NCBI RefSeq assembly: GCF_000247695.1
Contig: NW_004624734.1
Location: forward strand, 10,114,658-10,178,657
Source of the DNA: Heterocephalus glaber
Lineage: Eukaryota > Chordata > Mammalia > Rodentia > Bathyergidae
DNA: 64,000 bases
Direction of reading: 5' to 3'
In this document: piece after piece, positions 23,527-36,036 of the stretch
Layout: each line of letters begins with the position of its first letter
Numbering within the stretch: the stretch's first letter is position 1
Program-made: the position numbers and the translations under genes
Notes under the pieces: model-generated
Told to the model about the DNA's origin: nothing
Seen by the model: only the letters and a program-made list of their open reading frames with translations
The model's database searches: none

Positions 23527-23616
23527 TGTGGAACTGCGGCGATGGAGTGTATGCGGCAGTACATCAGTGAAGTGCTGGATTTTATGGCTGACATGCACAC
23601 ACTAACCAAGCTGAAG
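23527..23616 (+). CDS. UNC79: UNC79 coding exon 4 of 10 in window
   Basis: This 90-nt, phase 0/0 exon encodes 30 residues, CGTAAMECMR through HTLTKLK. The acceptor is TGTTTCAG and the donor is GTAAGA. It reads on from ...IASVPG and into SHMKTCSQ of the next exon. Helical, with conserved-looking DFMADMH, it is part of the UNC79 C-terminal superhelix that contacts UNC80 in the known complex. Confidence 0.94.
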
Positions 23617-24604
23617 GTAAGACAGCTTCTGCCTGTTCATCTCTTAGGGTCATACAATACAGGGACATTTTTAGAAACCATATGGGAATTTATTGTTGCC
23701 TAGGGGGCAGCTACAACACCATTGAATGAACCTATTTCTTGGTGTTCTGAAGGACCAGGATCAAGTTCTTCAAAGAAGGAAAGAAAAGAAAGGATATTCA
23801 CCTGGCAATAGCTTTATGCATAGGCTTTATTTTTTACCATTTATTTAGTTCTCACAATGTCCCTATTACAATATTATCCCCATTTTACCAATGTGGAAAC
23901 TGAGGCTCAGGATGATGTCGTACTAGTAGGTAATGAAGTCTGAGTTGAATTTAAGGCTGTTATGACTCCTAATTCGTTCTCCTTTCACTGTGCCACATAG
24001 ATTCATTTAACACTCTTGAAATTTAGTGACCTCATTTGCAAAACAAGTCTGTAAGTCCCTTCTCAGACTATGATAAGGCTGATATAAAATAACGTATGTG
24101 AAGAGACTTTCTTAAACTATGGCAAATTATGCAAACATAAGCCATTTATTATTATCTGCATAGAAGCCATCTTCTTCAAGAAAATAAAGAAGAGGGACAG
24201 AACAAAATTTAAATTGCATATGGACAAAATCCCAGTGAAGTTGTTGATTTTATTGATTGCTTTGCAGGATGGGATGAATCACTGATGCAGGTCCACTTCT
24301 CTGCTATTATTCACTCAGGGAGCTAAAAAATTAATAATGTAGGGGATTGTAGGAAGGTCCTGGACAGTGGGCAGATGAGAATCCAAATATAGTCCAGAGA
24401 GCAGCCAAATTGCAATCTGGCACTAAATGATTCCTTTTTGATAAACAGGAATCTAGTGATGCCGGAAGTTCAGCTAAAGAACATAGCTCCCTCTTCACCG
24501 AGCTCAGCTTCACTAAGACTCTGCTGGACAATCAGAGTGTTTCTTGGTGTAGTGATAGATTTATACATGCTAAGTGTCAAGGAGAATCAAAACTTAAGCT
24601 GATA

Positions 24605-24715
24605 TGGGCCGGGGATTTAGCTCAGTGTTTCTGGTGCCTGGCTCACAAGCACAAGGTCCAGAGTTCGATCCCTGGTACCAAAAAATAGAAATAAAAAAAT
24701 TTTTTAAAAATTTAA
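24605..24715 (+). mobile_element. ID-like SINE with 16-bp target duplication
   Basis: AAAACTTAAGCTGATA is duplicated at 24589-24604 and 24716-24731. The body is GGGCCGGGGATTTAGCTCAG to GAGTTCGATCCCTGGTACC, with an A-rich tail (aaaaaatagaaataaaaaaa). Confidence 0.93.
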
Positions 24716-25084
24716 AAAACTTAAGCTGATAATTTTTCACCATGTCTAGACCTAGTCATTTCTAAGTTTGGTCACATCCAAGTTACTGATTGCTGAATCG
24801 CGTTGCCATACTTAAATAACTTTGATGCAGAAAGAAGAGGAAACAATTATCACTCAAACATTTTGAGCTTGTTTTATGGATACTTTTGAAGAATACTAAG
24901 AGAGATCCATAATGATTAAAAAGTTGAGAACTATGGACATAGTCCAACCTCCTGACTTTCTACATATTTAAAAAAAGGTCAAGTAACAAGTGGTTTATCT
25001 GAGGCTACGTGGCTGATTAGGACGGAACTGGTCTAGAACCTAGGTCTTAAGTTCCTGAGCAAAGAAAGCTTTCAAAATTAATTT

Positions 25085-25400
25085 GGCAAATGTGCATTGA
25101 ACACCATAATGTGTCTGGTACTGTTCTAGGCATTGGAGTTGCAGTGACAAGCAAAAACAAACACGTAGCTGCCGTCATTTAGGGTTAGAGTCTACCAGGA
25201 GGCGAAGTTTGGTGAACATTTCATACAAGCTAATGTAAAATTGTGACTCTCACAATTACTATGAAGAAGAAATGGTCAGTGGCAGGGACCAATCACAGAG
25301 TTCAGGGAAGGGTTTCTAAGGGAAATGACACTTGAGCTAAAATCTGAACAATTTGCTGAGAAGAGAAAGGAGAGGAACAGCAGGGTAGGGGCTGGGGGTG
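25085..25400 (-). mobile_element. L2-like LINE fossil
   Basis: The + strand reads like a reversed L2 3' end: 'aatgtgcattgaacaccata', 'gtctggtactgttctaggca' and 'ttggagttgcagtgacaagc', later 'agggtttctaagggaaatga'. It is very old, and edges are approximate. Confidence 0.5.
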
Positions 25401-25668
25401 GGTGGGGATGGCAGAGCCAGCCCAGGATGGATGAAGGGTGAGATGCGGAGACTATAGTAGGAGGTTATTTTGGCTGTGTAGGCCATGCAAAGCAACTTTT
25501 CCTCCTTTATCCTGAAAACAATGTGAAGCCATTGAAAAAGTTTAGGTAGGTTGTATGTTTGAAGTGTTGATAGGAGTTGGGGGAAGGACAGCCTGATCCT
25601 TTAAAAGACTGGCCCCGAAAAGTCTCCAGGGGTCTGCCAGAGTTACAAAATATCATTTGGTTTTGCAG

Positions 25669-25844
25669 AGCCACATGAAGACATGCTCCCAGCCTCTGCA
25701 TGAAGATACCTTTGGTGGACATCTCAAAGTTGGCCTGGCTCAAATTGCAGCTATGGAAATCTCCCGGGGCAACCACAGAGATAACAAAGCTGTAATCCGC
25801 TACCTGCCTTGGCTCTATCACCCTCCTTCTGCAATGCAGCAAGG
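25669..25844 (+). CDS. UNC79: UNC79 coding exon 5 of 10 in window
   Basis: This 176-nt exon, phase 0 in and phase 2 out, encodes 58 complete residues from SHMKTCSQPL to HPPSAMQQ plus two bases of a Gly codon. The acceptor is TTTTGCAG. The donor is GTAAGA at 25845, chosen so the split GG|A codon joins PKEFIECV in the next exon. Contains the recognisable HEDTFGGHLKVGLAQIAAME and NKAVIRYLPWLYHPPSAMQQ segments of UNC79. It is the first non-symmetric exon of the set, so skipping it alone would shift the frame. Confidence 0.95.
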
Positions 25845-26724
25845 GTAAGATTCTTATTCCAGGGTTGGAGGGAGATAAATAAGACAGGAAACACCCCTGA
25901 GTTTCTGGGGCTCAACCAGAGCTTGCAAATGCACTGAAGGTTTGTGAGTGTGGGATATGCATGGTGAGGAAGATGAAGGTCAGGGTCCATCTTTGTACTG
26001 ACTTGTTGACCCTGAACACTTTGTGATGTGCTACCCTTATACTTGCAAAAGCCTTAGTCATCCTCATGGATAATGAAAATTTAAAGGTTAGAACTACTAC
26101 TTAATTCAATTTCAACTGGTTAAATAGATCAATAGTAGGTAAGTATCCAGCGCTATGTGACCCCTGCTTTCAAGCATCTTAGCTTGTAGCTGAAATGAAA
26201 GTGACAGCAGGGATAGAGTGCAAGGAGGTGCAAGCCCCAAACCTGCCTGTAGGTGAGGCTGCAGAAGAGAGAGGCAAGCACAGGCTGGTTTCTTTAGGAA
26301 CTCAGCAGGCTCGAGCCTGCCCTTCTGCAAGGGTAGCCTTCCTGGAGAGGAAAGGTCAGACTGGGAGGTGAGGAGAACAGGAGAAGAAAGTTGTACTAGC
26401 AGGAAAATGTGTGGTTGGAGGCATGTCTGCTCTTCTGTTCCGTCCGCTCTGGTGAGCGTGTCAGAGAACTTTATGAAGAGAGGAGAGGAAAGGGTTCAGA
26501 AAAGGCCAGTCAGAGGGACTGCCAGGCCACAGAAGAATGCTACCTAATGCTGTGTCACCAAAGGCTGCTCTTTGCTTAAGAAGCTAAGATCTAGGATTAG
26601 AGTGGAAAACAAGAAAAACCAATGTGTCATTTAGTGAGCGCACTATTGCCTTGGTGTTTTATTGTATTTGATTATCTACAAGACCACATTTTAATCCTTT
26701 CTTTAACTCTTCCTTCTCCAACAG
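25845..26724 (+). other. UNC79: UNC79 intron, 880 bp
   Basis: Phase 2 intron with GTAAGA donor and a pyrimidine-rich CTTCTCCAACAG acceptor. A possible L2-like fossil lies near 26130-26240. Nothing else is recognisable. Confidence 0.88.
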
Positions 26725-26911
26725 ACCTAAAGAATTCATTGAGTGTGTCTCCCACATCCGTTTGCTGTCCTGGCTGCTTCTGGGTTCCCTTACTCATAAT
26801 GCAGTGTGTCCAAATGCCTCCTCTCCCTGCCTCCCCATACCTCTGGATGCAGGTTCCCACATTGCAGACCATCTTATTGTTATCCTGATTGGATTTCCGG
26901 AGCAATCAAAG
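26725..26911 (+). CDS. UNC79: UNC79 coding exon 6 of 10 in window
   Basis: This 187-nt exon, phase 2 in and phase 0 out, completes the split glycine and encodes 62 residues from PKEFIECVSH to IGFPEQSK. The donor is GTAAGT. IRLLSWLLLGSLTHNA and DHLIVILIGF are hydrophobic, but they have the length and polar spacing of HEAT-type helices and not transmembrane segments. The linker between them, NASSPCLPIPLDAGSH, is proline- and serine-rich and probably a loop. Confidence 0.95.
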
Positions 26912-28264
26912 GTAAGTAATTTCTTCAAGATTAGGACCATATGCATGGAAATTGCTAATGGAAACCCTTATCAGCCAATTATGCTTCTTCTGACAAGTAA
27001 ATGCATCTTGTCACTTGCCCCCTGTGGTTGTTAGAAAAGCAACTTTGTGCTAATGCTTAATTTAAAGTTGTTTAGATTCTCAGACTGTCTTTTTCTCCCT
27101 AAATTGTTTTCTGGCTTATTTTTATGAAGATAAATTATGGAGGCAAGCTAGAGTTGGCTTCTCAGGCCTTTCTGTCTCTAAATAATGAAGAGAAATAAAA
27201 GCCTAGGAATGTAATAAAAATCCCATGACCAGTTTTCAGAACCAAGGATGAACTAGAGGAGAATTTATGTTCTATCTCATTCCTTATGCACTATCTTTTC
27301 AACTCAGACCTCTAGAGAAACATAAAAATAAGAAGGTCAGTGAGAAGCTTATTAAAGCCCACACTGGAATCACCTAGACAGAAGAATTTTGTAAACTGTA
27401 GAGACAGCTGATGTGCTTAAGGGGATGAATAAACTCCAGGCAGGCATCATTCATGGGGCCATACATACAAACCAGATACTACTAATCAGCTACAAAGAAA
27501 CGACAGCCCTTCCCTGATCTTGGGCAAGTTCTGGGAGGTCGAGGTAAGTTTGGGGGGCAGATGGGATTTAGGGGAAGCTGACTATGTGATAAAATAGAGC
27601 TCCCCCTAAATGACCTGAATGCTGTTTGCAGAAGGAATCAGGCAGTCGGTTCCTCCTGTTTTTTCCCAGGTCTGTGTTTGAATCTGAACAATGGTATGTG
27701 TAATTTTGTGAGCTTGAAAAAGTGACTTAACCTCTCTGAGCTTCAGATTTCATCTGTAAAGTAGGTGAGGTTTGAGAAGTATTGAAGTGACCTCCGGAAA
27801 GCTTTCAGCACTGATCCTACCTGCAGGCTCACCATTGGTAAGAGTGCTCTAGCTACTGCTGCTGCTGCTGCTACCATTGGTCAGTGTTGGGCAGTGCATC
27901 ATGCATATTACCTCATTTACTTCTCATGCCATTTCTTTCTACTATTTTACAGATGAAGAAACATCCTAAAATGGTAACATGATTATTCTTCCTGATCTAG
28001 TTTAGGGATGGGAATGTTATTTTCATTAAAGGGGAAGGGGGTGGTATCTGCCTTTTTCTGTAAATTAAGGTGCCTCCTCTTTGAAAAGATGCTTTCTTCT
28101 GTGAGTGTGCTCCCCCTGACAGTGAGGAGCTGATTGTTTCAAAGTGAGGAATCACAGTTTGTGACTGAGATAACTCTCTCATGCTTCATGCTCCGGCTAT
28201 GCTCCCTGACAAGGGCACAGTCTGTGAACACAGAACATTGATGCCTGGTTTTCTTCCTTTCCAG
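26912..28264 (+). other. UNC79: UNC79 intron, about 1.35 kb
   Basis: GTAAGT donor and CTTTCCAG acceptor. A MIR-like fossil lies near 27690-27790 ('aagtgacttaacctctctga'), and a (CTG)5 run is at about 27857-27872. Nothing else is recognised. Confidence 0.85.
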
Positions 28265-28462
28265 ACTTCTGTGCTCCACATGTGCTCCCTCTTCCACGCA
28301 TTCATCTTTGCTCAGCTCTGGACAGTGTATTGTGAACAAAGTGCCGTAGCTACAAATGTTCAAAATCAGAATGAATTCAGCTTCACGGCAATATTGACAG
28401 CACTAGAGTTTTGGAGTAGGGTGACGCCGAGCATACTTCAGCTAATGGCGCATAACAAAGTG
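28265..28462 (+). CDS. UNC79: UNC79 coding exon 7 of 10 in window
   Basis: This 198-nt, phase 0/0 exon encodes 66 residues from TSVLHMCSLF to LMAHNKV. The acceptor is CTTTCCAG and the donor is GTGAGT. Segments FIFAQLWTVYCEQSAVAT and FTAILTALEFWSRVTPSILQ are the characteristic helices of this part of UNC79. It is the largest internal exon of the set and in frame with both neighbours. Confidence 0.95.
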
Positions 28463-30484
28463 GTGAGTTCATGAGATGTTTCCCCTTTGAGGTACAATCC
28501 CACTCCTGGTCTCTCAGGCTACTGGTTTTTTACAGACCTCAGTCATAAAAGTATACAAGTGAATCAGTGATTTGTCATGGTATAATCTGTATGTTCTACT
28601 TGCATAAGAATTTTGGTTGAAAAACAAACAATAGTTCAAGAGATCTACTGTACATCATGGTGGCCATTCTTGAAGATTGCTAAGAGAGTAGATGTTAAGT
28701 GTTCTCACCACAAAAATGACAAATATGTAAAATAATACATGTGCTAGTAGCTTATTTAACCATTTTACAACATATATATGTATCAAAATATCATGTTGTA
28801 TACCATAAAGACTTTAAAACCCCCAAACAAATAACAATTTTGTATCTCCTAACTAACACCAAATGAACTTCATATGAAATTTCTATCTTTAAGGTGATTT
28901 GGTGTTATAAAATCAGAGTGTTAGGAGGGAGACCAAAATAGTTTTTGGATTCCAAAGCAATTGGAATAGCCCATTAGGTCATCTTTTTTTTTGCTGGTGA
29001 TGGTTTAAAATCAGACTGCCCACAATTCTTAGGGCTTAAAATCTGAAAAGAGCCTCACCTTTCTGTGTGGCCTGATAAGTAAGCTTCAAACTGCACCTTC
29101 ATTGCAGTGTAGATGGCTTGCCAAGAGGGGCTGCTGCAGACTGCACTGCAAAATATCTGGGCAGTGGTTGGTTTGAGCCCACTTCATTGAACAGGCTTGA
29201 GCTGGTCCTCCCTAGTCAGCTAGAGACCATATGAAAGGAATTTACAAGAGGCCACTGGGTTTCATTTGCAAGAGTGGATGAGGAGTCTCAGCTGGGAAGA
29301 CAGCAGCCCTGTCTTGGTTAAGAGGGTACCATCAGTGAAATCTTGTCAGTGAAGAGGAAGGAACCTGGGAGTCCATCCTGATGGTGATCCCTGTGTGCCG
29401 GAAACTGAATATTTACTTCCCTGTTTGCTGAAGACACTTGGACATGATTTGTTAATTGTCTGAATGTTAGTCTAAGAAATATTTTCTCTTAGCTCTTATT
29501 AGAAAGGAGATTATATATTTCCTTTAATTAAGCACTTTCTTTTCTTTAGAGAAGTAGACATTGTGATGTTATGTAGAGAGAGATATGTTAGTTCTAAATA
29601 CAGGAAATTTGTATGGAAAATTTAGGATCCACCAACAGTTATGTCTGCTATGGGGATAATTATATTTATTGGATTACAGATTCTAGGACTAGAGGAGAAC
29701 TTGGAGATCAACATTCTGTTCTGTTATTTTACAGGCAGTAATACTGGGACCTTACACTTAAACTGGAGATTAAAATTTTAGTTCTACTGTCATTAGTTTT
29801 TTTGACACTAGTAATGCCCTCCTCCAAATCATTCTCAATATTCAGATGTTAAAAATGAACGTGTTGCTAGTGAATTTCTTCCAAATGAATTTAAATTAAT
29901 TTTATTCTGAATATGTTGTTAGACCGTATACACCAGTCTGGTAGAATCCACCAGGAGTGTTTAAAATTCAGCCTTAGGCATTTCGGATGAAGGATATCAT
30001 TTGTGTTGTACTTTTCAACTGCAGTAAGCATGGCTGCCTTGTTCCATACAGAGTAAGTCTTCAGAGGCAGGTCTGTAGTAAACTAAACTGCTATTCCTGA
30101 TGAGAAGCAGTGGAGAAAGGATCAAAGTAGAGAAAAAGACCTAAGCCTGGAGAGTTGTGCAGCTGGAAATGAGGAAGCAGAAGCCGTTTGTCCTCTGGTG
30201 TGAGTCATCGTGCAGCGCAGATTAGTGAGTCCATGCTTGAGTTCCCTTGGCAGCCAAGTTGAGTGAGGAAGGAATGGCAATTGCAAAACCTAGGGAGCTT
30301 TCTAAAATTTTCTTTCTGGTTTGAAGTTTTAGAAGTAAATGGAAATCACTCCCTGTGGTTCCCCCATGCCTGTTATGCGGAAAGACATCCTGGGCACAGG
30401 GCTTCTGTCCTCGGCAGCTGTGACTAGCTCTCATGATTTCCCTGTCCCTGGGAGTGGAACTAACTTTTGTATTTGTTGTTTCAG
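28463..30484 (+). other. UNC79: UNC79 intron, about 2.0 kb
   Basis: GTGAGT donor and TTTGTTGTTTCAG acceptor. No SINE or LTR that I can recognise is present, which is unusual for the introns in this window. The sequence is plain AT-rich. Confidence 0.85.
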
Positions 30485-30562
30485 ATGGTAGAAATGGTGT
30501 GTCTCCATGTGATTAGTTTAATGGAGGCATTGCAAGAATGCAATTCAACCATTTTTGTCAAG
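30485..30562 (+). CDS. UNC79: UNC79 coding exon 8 of 10 in window
   Basis: This 78-nt, phase 0/0 exon encodes 26 residues, MVEMVCLHVI through STIFVK. The acceptor is TGTTGTTTCAG and the donor is GTAAGA. It begins with ATG, but this is an internal methionine of the open frame and not a start, because the preceding exon joins directly (AHNKV|MVEMV). Confidence 0.94.
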
Positions 30563-33257
30563 GTAAGAAAAAAGATTTTTTATAGACCATTTTTTTTTTT
30601 TTACTGCTAAAAACAAATGTGGATTTACTTTGAATGAACTTTCTGAAGAGGAAAATAAAATAGATTTAGTTTTAACATTTAGAGTTGGAACTGGAAGATT
30701 CATGCTTCTATAAAAAACCCTGTAACAACTGGTTATTTTGTTATTTTTGTTCTTGCTCTACCTCTCTGACCAACTCTATCATATCAGACCATAATTGCAT
30801 ATAACACAGGAATTAAAAGATTACTGGGCAACAATGGTATAAAAGTGACTCTACCACAGTACTATAAATTGGTTGGTAGTACCTTGTTTTGCAATAGATA
30901 CCTGGAAAATCAGTAAAAATAGTCTGTAATTTGTCTGACTTGGTATCTAGTGCATTTCTGTAAGATAAAGGAATTTATTTTCAAATACTCTTTTAAATTA
31001 GTTTATGGAAATAATTCAAGTATTGATCATCTATCCAGAGACGCCGTAAAGAGATTAGTGTGACTCAAAATTAAAGAGTGAATGAGAATTTGGTTTCTTA
31101 CTCCCTTTATCATTCTAGCTTTCCCCTTTTTCCTTTCCTTCCTACTGTCTTAATTCTTAATCTCATTGATCATTTTTCCTTCCTCCTCCTGCACCTCTCT
31201 CTCATTTCCCTTTCACTTCTATATTCTATTATCATGACCATTGTCAAAACCACTGCTCACCAGATTGCATCAATTTGGATACCTTACAACTTGCTATTTC
31301 ACTTCTTGGTTAATTCCACTCTTGGTTAAAGACACTTGTCGTGTTAACTCCTACAATACTGCAGAGAACCAGCCCATTTTCAGGGAAAACTTGACTTTTG
31401 CCAGAACTATGCAAGGTCATTGGTTCAAATGGGATAGATATAGCTGATCTATTTTATATAACAAAAACCAGCACTATGAGAGAAACTACATGACTGACAA
31501 TTGGATGATCATACCTATTTTTTACAGCTCTTTTGAGAGGTTACTTATATAGTATAAACTGTACATATTTAACGTATACAGTTTGATAAGTTTTGACATA
31601 TATTATTCCTATGAACCCATCATCACAATCAAATTAATGAACATATCCATCACCTCCAAAAGTTTTCTTATACCCATTTATAATTCTAGGCTACTACCTC
31701 CTGTCCTCAGGCAACTACTAATCTGCTTTTTATCACTATAGGTTAGTTATACTTTTTAGATTTCTGTATAAATGGATTCATACTATATATTTTTTCTCTC
31801 TTCTTTCTCATAATAATTATATTGAGATTAATTCATATTGTTGCATGTATCAGTAGATCGTTACTTTATATTTCTAAGTAAATATCCATTGTATGGATAT
31901 ATTATGTTGTTTATCCATTCATCAGCTAGTGGACATCTGAGGTGCTTCCAGTTTGGAGCTAGTAGTAAATGGAGCTGCTGTGGATATTCACATATAAGGC
32001 TTTGTGTACATACATGCTTTTATGTATATTGGATAAGTACCTAAAAGTGAAATGTCTGGTCTGTATATTGATTTTTGTTTCACTTTTTAAGAAATTGGCA
32101 AATTTCCTCAAAGTGGCTGTGCCCTGTTAATTTACACTAGTGGTGTATGACCATTGCAATTCCTCCACATTTTTGTCAGCACTTGATATAGTCCATTTTT
32201 ATGCTAGTGTGCTAAGACTTGGGTACTGGTATTATGTTGTGCTTTTAAATTCCATGTCCATGTTGACAATTGATATTAAGCATTTTTATTTGCTTATTTG
32301 CTATTCATATATCTGCTTGAAGTATCTGTTAATTATTCACCCATTTTTTGTTGGATTGAGTTTTTTCCTTATTGTTGAATTGTGAGATACAAATTCTTTT
32401 TCAGACATGTGATCTGCAAAGATTTTCCCTGTGATTTATCTTTTCATTATCTTGACAATATATTGTGAAGAAGACATGTTCTTAATTTTGGTGAAGTATC
32501 ATTTGTCAAAAATTTCTTTCATCTGTCATGTTTCTTGATGTTGCATTTTTAAAAAGCTCTTTGTCTAATCCAAGGTCATACTCAGTTTCTTTGTGTTTTA
32601 TTGGAAGTGTTTATGTTTTCTTATGTCTTGATTCATTTGAGTTAACTTTTATATATGGTATGAGATACTGAGGTACTTTTTATGTATACAAATGTGGAAT
32701 TTTTCTAGTACTATTTTAAAATTATTGTTCTCCCTCCATTGAATTGCCTTTGCACTTTTGTCAAAAATCAATTGACAATATATTAGGTATGATTCTAGGT
32801 CTGGGTTCTCAGTTATGTTCCACTGATCTTTTTTTTTTAACCACACTGATTGTATTATGATAGTTCAATCTAAATTCCTTTGTCTTTTTCAAAGGTGTTT
32901 TGGCTTTTCTGGATCCTTTACATTTGTAGATGAACTTGAAATCAGCTTTCAAATTCTGCAAAAAGAATGTAGGAAATTTGTTGAATTTCCATTGAGTCTT
33001 CAGATTATATTGAAGAAAATTGAGATCTTAACAATATAGTCTTCTTATCAGTGAACACTCTATATCCATTTATTTATGTCTTCTTTACTTCTCCTCAGAA
33101 ATATTGTATAGTTTTCTAAATACAGGTTAGCATATCTCTGTCTGATTTATCCATAAGTATATTATATTTTTATGCCATAAAAATGATATTTTTTACATTT
33201 AAATTTCTGATTGTTTGTTGCTAGTATTTAGGAATACAGATCATTTTTATATTGATC

Positions 33258-33346
33258 TTTTTTTTTTTTTTTGGTACCGGGTATCGAACTTGGGATCTTG
33301 GCCTGCAAAGCAGGTGGCAGAACCACTGAGCTAAATCCCCGGCCCC
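33258..33346 (-). mobile_element. ID-like SINE
   Basis: On - it starts GGGGCCGGGGATTTAGCTCA and reaches TTCGATACCCGGTACC and a long A-tail. The flanks ATATTGATCTTT and ATATTCATCTTT look like a target duplication with one mismatch. Confidence 0.9.
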
Positions 33347-33823
33347 ATATTCATCTTTAATTGGTATTATTTGTGCTTAAATATTTGATAGAATTTACCA
33401 GTTGAGCTACTTGAATTTAGAATTTGTTAGACACATTTATTAATTCAGGTGACTTTTTAATATATTTCATTAGATTTTCTGCAAGTAAGGAATTATTTTT
33501 TTTCTTCCTTTGCAATACTTGTTCCTTTTATTTCTTTTTATTTTTTCATTGTTGTGGTTAGATCAGAAATGGTGAGGGCAGGAAACCTCACCTTGTTCCT
33601 GATTCTGGAAAGAAAGGATTTAGTTTCCATCATTAAATATAAATATTAGTTGATAGTTTTTCATAGATTAACTATAGCACATTGAGAATTTTCATCTATT
33701 CCTAGTCTGCAAGGAATTTTTGTCAGGAATAGACTGTTGACTTTGTCAAGTAATTGTTTTTCTACACCTATTGAAATGGTTGTACTATGACTACTATTAA
33801 TATGGTGAGTTTCATTGATTGAT

Positions 33824-33956
33824 TTTTTTTTTTTTTTTTTGAGACAGGGTCTTGCTATGTAGTTTAGGCTGGCCTTGAATTCATTGTGTAGCCCAGGCTG
33901 GCCTGGAACTCACAGTAATTCTCCTGCCTGAGCCTCCCAAGTGCCACCACACCCAA
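33824..33956 (-). mobile_element. B1-type SINE with 10-bp target duplication
   Basis: The + strand shows the reverse of B1: 'gagacagggtcttgctatgt', 'agcccaggctggcctggaac', then 'tgcctgagcctcccaagtgc'. ATTGATTGAT flanks it at 33814-33823 and 33957-33966. Confidence 0.9.
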
Positions 33957-35000
33957 ATTGATTGATGTTTTGAATGTTAAACCAACTTGTAATCCTGAGA
34001 CAAACCATACTTGGCCATGGTGCAGTATCCTTTTAATATCCTGGTGCATTCAGCTTGCTAGGTTTTGAAAATTTTGCATTAATGTTCATGAGGAGTATGG
34101 GGCTATAATTTTCTTGTAATGACTATATTTGGTTTTGGTATCAGGATAATGATGACCTCATAAAAAGAATTGAGAAGTATTCTTCTTTTGTTTTCTGAAA
34201 ACATTTGTGTAGAATTGATGTTATTTGTCCCTTAAATGTTTGGTAAAATTCACCAATGAAGCCACCTGAACTTAGAATTTTCTTTGCAGACTGCCTTAAA
34301 ATTACAAACCCAATTTTAAAAATAAATATAGGGATATTCAAGTATCTATTTATTCTTGAGTGGGCTTTGGTTGTTGTATCTTTCAGGGAATTTGTCCATT
34401 TTTTCAGAGTAGTCAATTTTATTAGCATGAAGTTGTTCATAATATGTCTAGTATACTTTAATATTTGTAGGATCAATAGTTATATTACCTTCTTCATTCC
34501 TGATATTGTTGAAATGTGGCTAATTTTTTTCCTCATCTGTCCAATTTTGGTTTTAAAAAATACAACTAGTTTCAAGTTGTTTTTCATTGATTTTTTTCTC
34601 TATTGTTTTCTGTTGTTATGTTCTTTTTTATAAGTTTAGATTTAGGTTTTTTCTTGTTTTTCTAGTTGCTCAAAGGAAAGGTGATGCTCACTGACTTCAG
34701 ACGTTTAAAAAACATACTTGATAAGTGCTGTAATTTTCCCTGAAAGCATTGGTTTAACTGCATTCACAATTTGGTGTGTTGTAGTGTCCATTTCAGTCAG
34801 TTCAAAAGACTTTTCTTTCTTTTAGGGACTATTGATTATTTGGTTATATATGATTTAGTTTCCAAACTTTTGGTATTTCCAGAGGCTTTTCTGTTATGGA
34901 TTTCTGGTTTCATTCCATTGTGGACAGAGAACGTACTTTATATCATTTGAATCATTTCAAATTCTTTAAATTTGGTTTGTAGGTCAGAATATTGTCTTTT

Positions 35001-35112
35001 TATTTATTTATTTATTTATTATTTATTATTTTTATTTTTTGGTCCAGGGATTGAACTCAGGACCTTGCACTTGCGAGGCAGCCGTGATGCCACTGAGCTA
35101 AATCTGAGGCCC
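35001..35112 (-). mobile_element. ID-like SINE with 11-bp target duplication
   Basis: TATTGTCTTTT occurs at 34990-35000 and 35113-35123. The body is in reverse orientation, and the tail has expanded to a TTTA array on the + strand (35001-35035). Confidence 0.9.
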
Positions 35113-35550
35113 TATTGTCTTTTTAAAAATAAATGCTCTGTGTGCACTAGAAAAGACTATGTCTTCTGCTGTTTTTGGATGGAATTTTCTACCAATTAGT
35201 TCATGCTTATTTATAGTGTTGTTCAAGTCTCCTATGTATGTTCTTCTTGTATGTTAAGAAGGGGATATTGAAATATCTCTGTAATTGTGGATTTGTTTAT
35301 TTCTCTTCAGACCTACTAGTTCCTGTTGCATGACTATTATGAAGCACTGTTATTAGGTGCATAAATGTTTAGAATTATTATTTTTTCTAACAAATTGAAA
35401 TTATGAAATATCCCTCTTTATCTTTGGTAATAGTTTTTGCTGTCAATCTACTTCATCTGATAATAAAAGTGGTCTAGCTTCCTTTTGTTTACTGTTAGAC
35501 TGGTATATCTTCTTACTTTTATCCTATGTCTTTATATTTAAAGTGCTTTT

Positions 35551-35630
35551 TTTTTTGGTACTGGGGATCGAACTTGGGACTTTGCGCTTGTGAGGCAGGT
35601 GCCAGAACCACTGAGCTAAATCCCCAGCCC
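35551..35630 (-). mobile_element. ID-like SINE with 12-bp target duplication
   Basis: TAAAGTGCTTTT is at 35539-35550 and 35631-35642. On - the body is GGGCTGGGGATTTAGCTCAG to TTCGATCCCCAGTACC. Confidence 0.92.
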
Positions 35631-35954
35631 TAAAGTGCTTTTTAAAGACAGCATACACTTGGATGTTGCTCTTTTAAAAAATCCAATCTGACAATCTCTT
35701 CCTTCTGTTTGAGGTTTTTAGACCATTTCCATTTCATGTATTTTGTCATATTATTATGATTAAATTTATCATCTTGCTACTTATTTTTTCAATTTCACAT
35801 CTGTTCTTTGTTCCCGATTCTTTTTGTGTCTTCCTTTGAGTTGAGAATTTTATGATTAAATTTTAGTCATAATTTCCTCTTCTTTGTCTAATTTCTGAGT
35901 AAGGAAACTATGCTCATTAACTTGAGAATTTTCTCCTTTTCAAGCATCAGTATT

Positions 35955-36036
35955 GATTGATCGTGCTGGGAATTGAACTTAGGGCTTTTGCACATGCTAA
36001 GCAAGCACTCTAACCGCTGAGCTGTGCCCCTAGTGC
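35955..36036 (-). mobile_element. Older ID-type SINE
   Basis: 'gtgctgggaattgaacttag', 'gctaagcaagcactctaacc' and 'gctgagctgtgcccctagt' on + is a reversed, diverged general-type rodent ID element with the classic GCTTGCTTAGCA anticodon region. Confidence 0.85.

Larger units (their letters stand above)
23617..25668 (+). other. UNC79: UNC79 intron, about 2.05 kb
   Basis: GTAAGA donor and TTTTGCAG acceptor. A MIR fossil in - orientation lies at about 23850-23990 ('ccattttaccaatgtggaaa', 'ctgaggctcaggatgatgtc'). An ID SINE lies at 24605-24715 and an L2-like fossil at about 25085-25400. The remainder is unremarkable. Confidence 0.85.
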
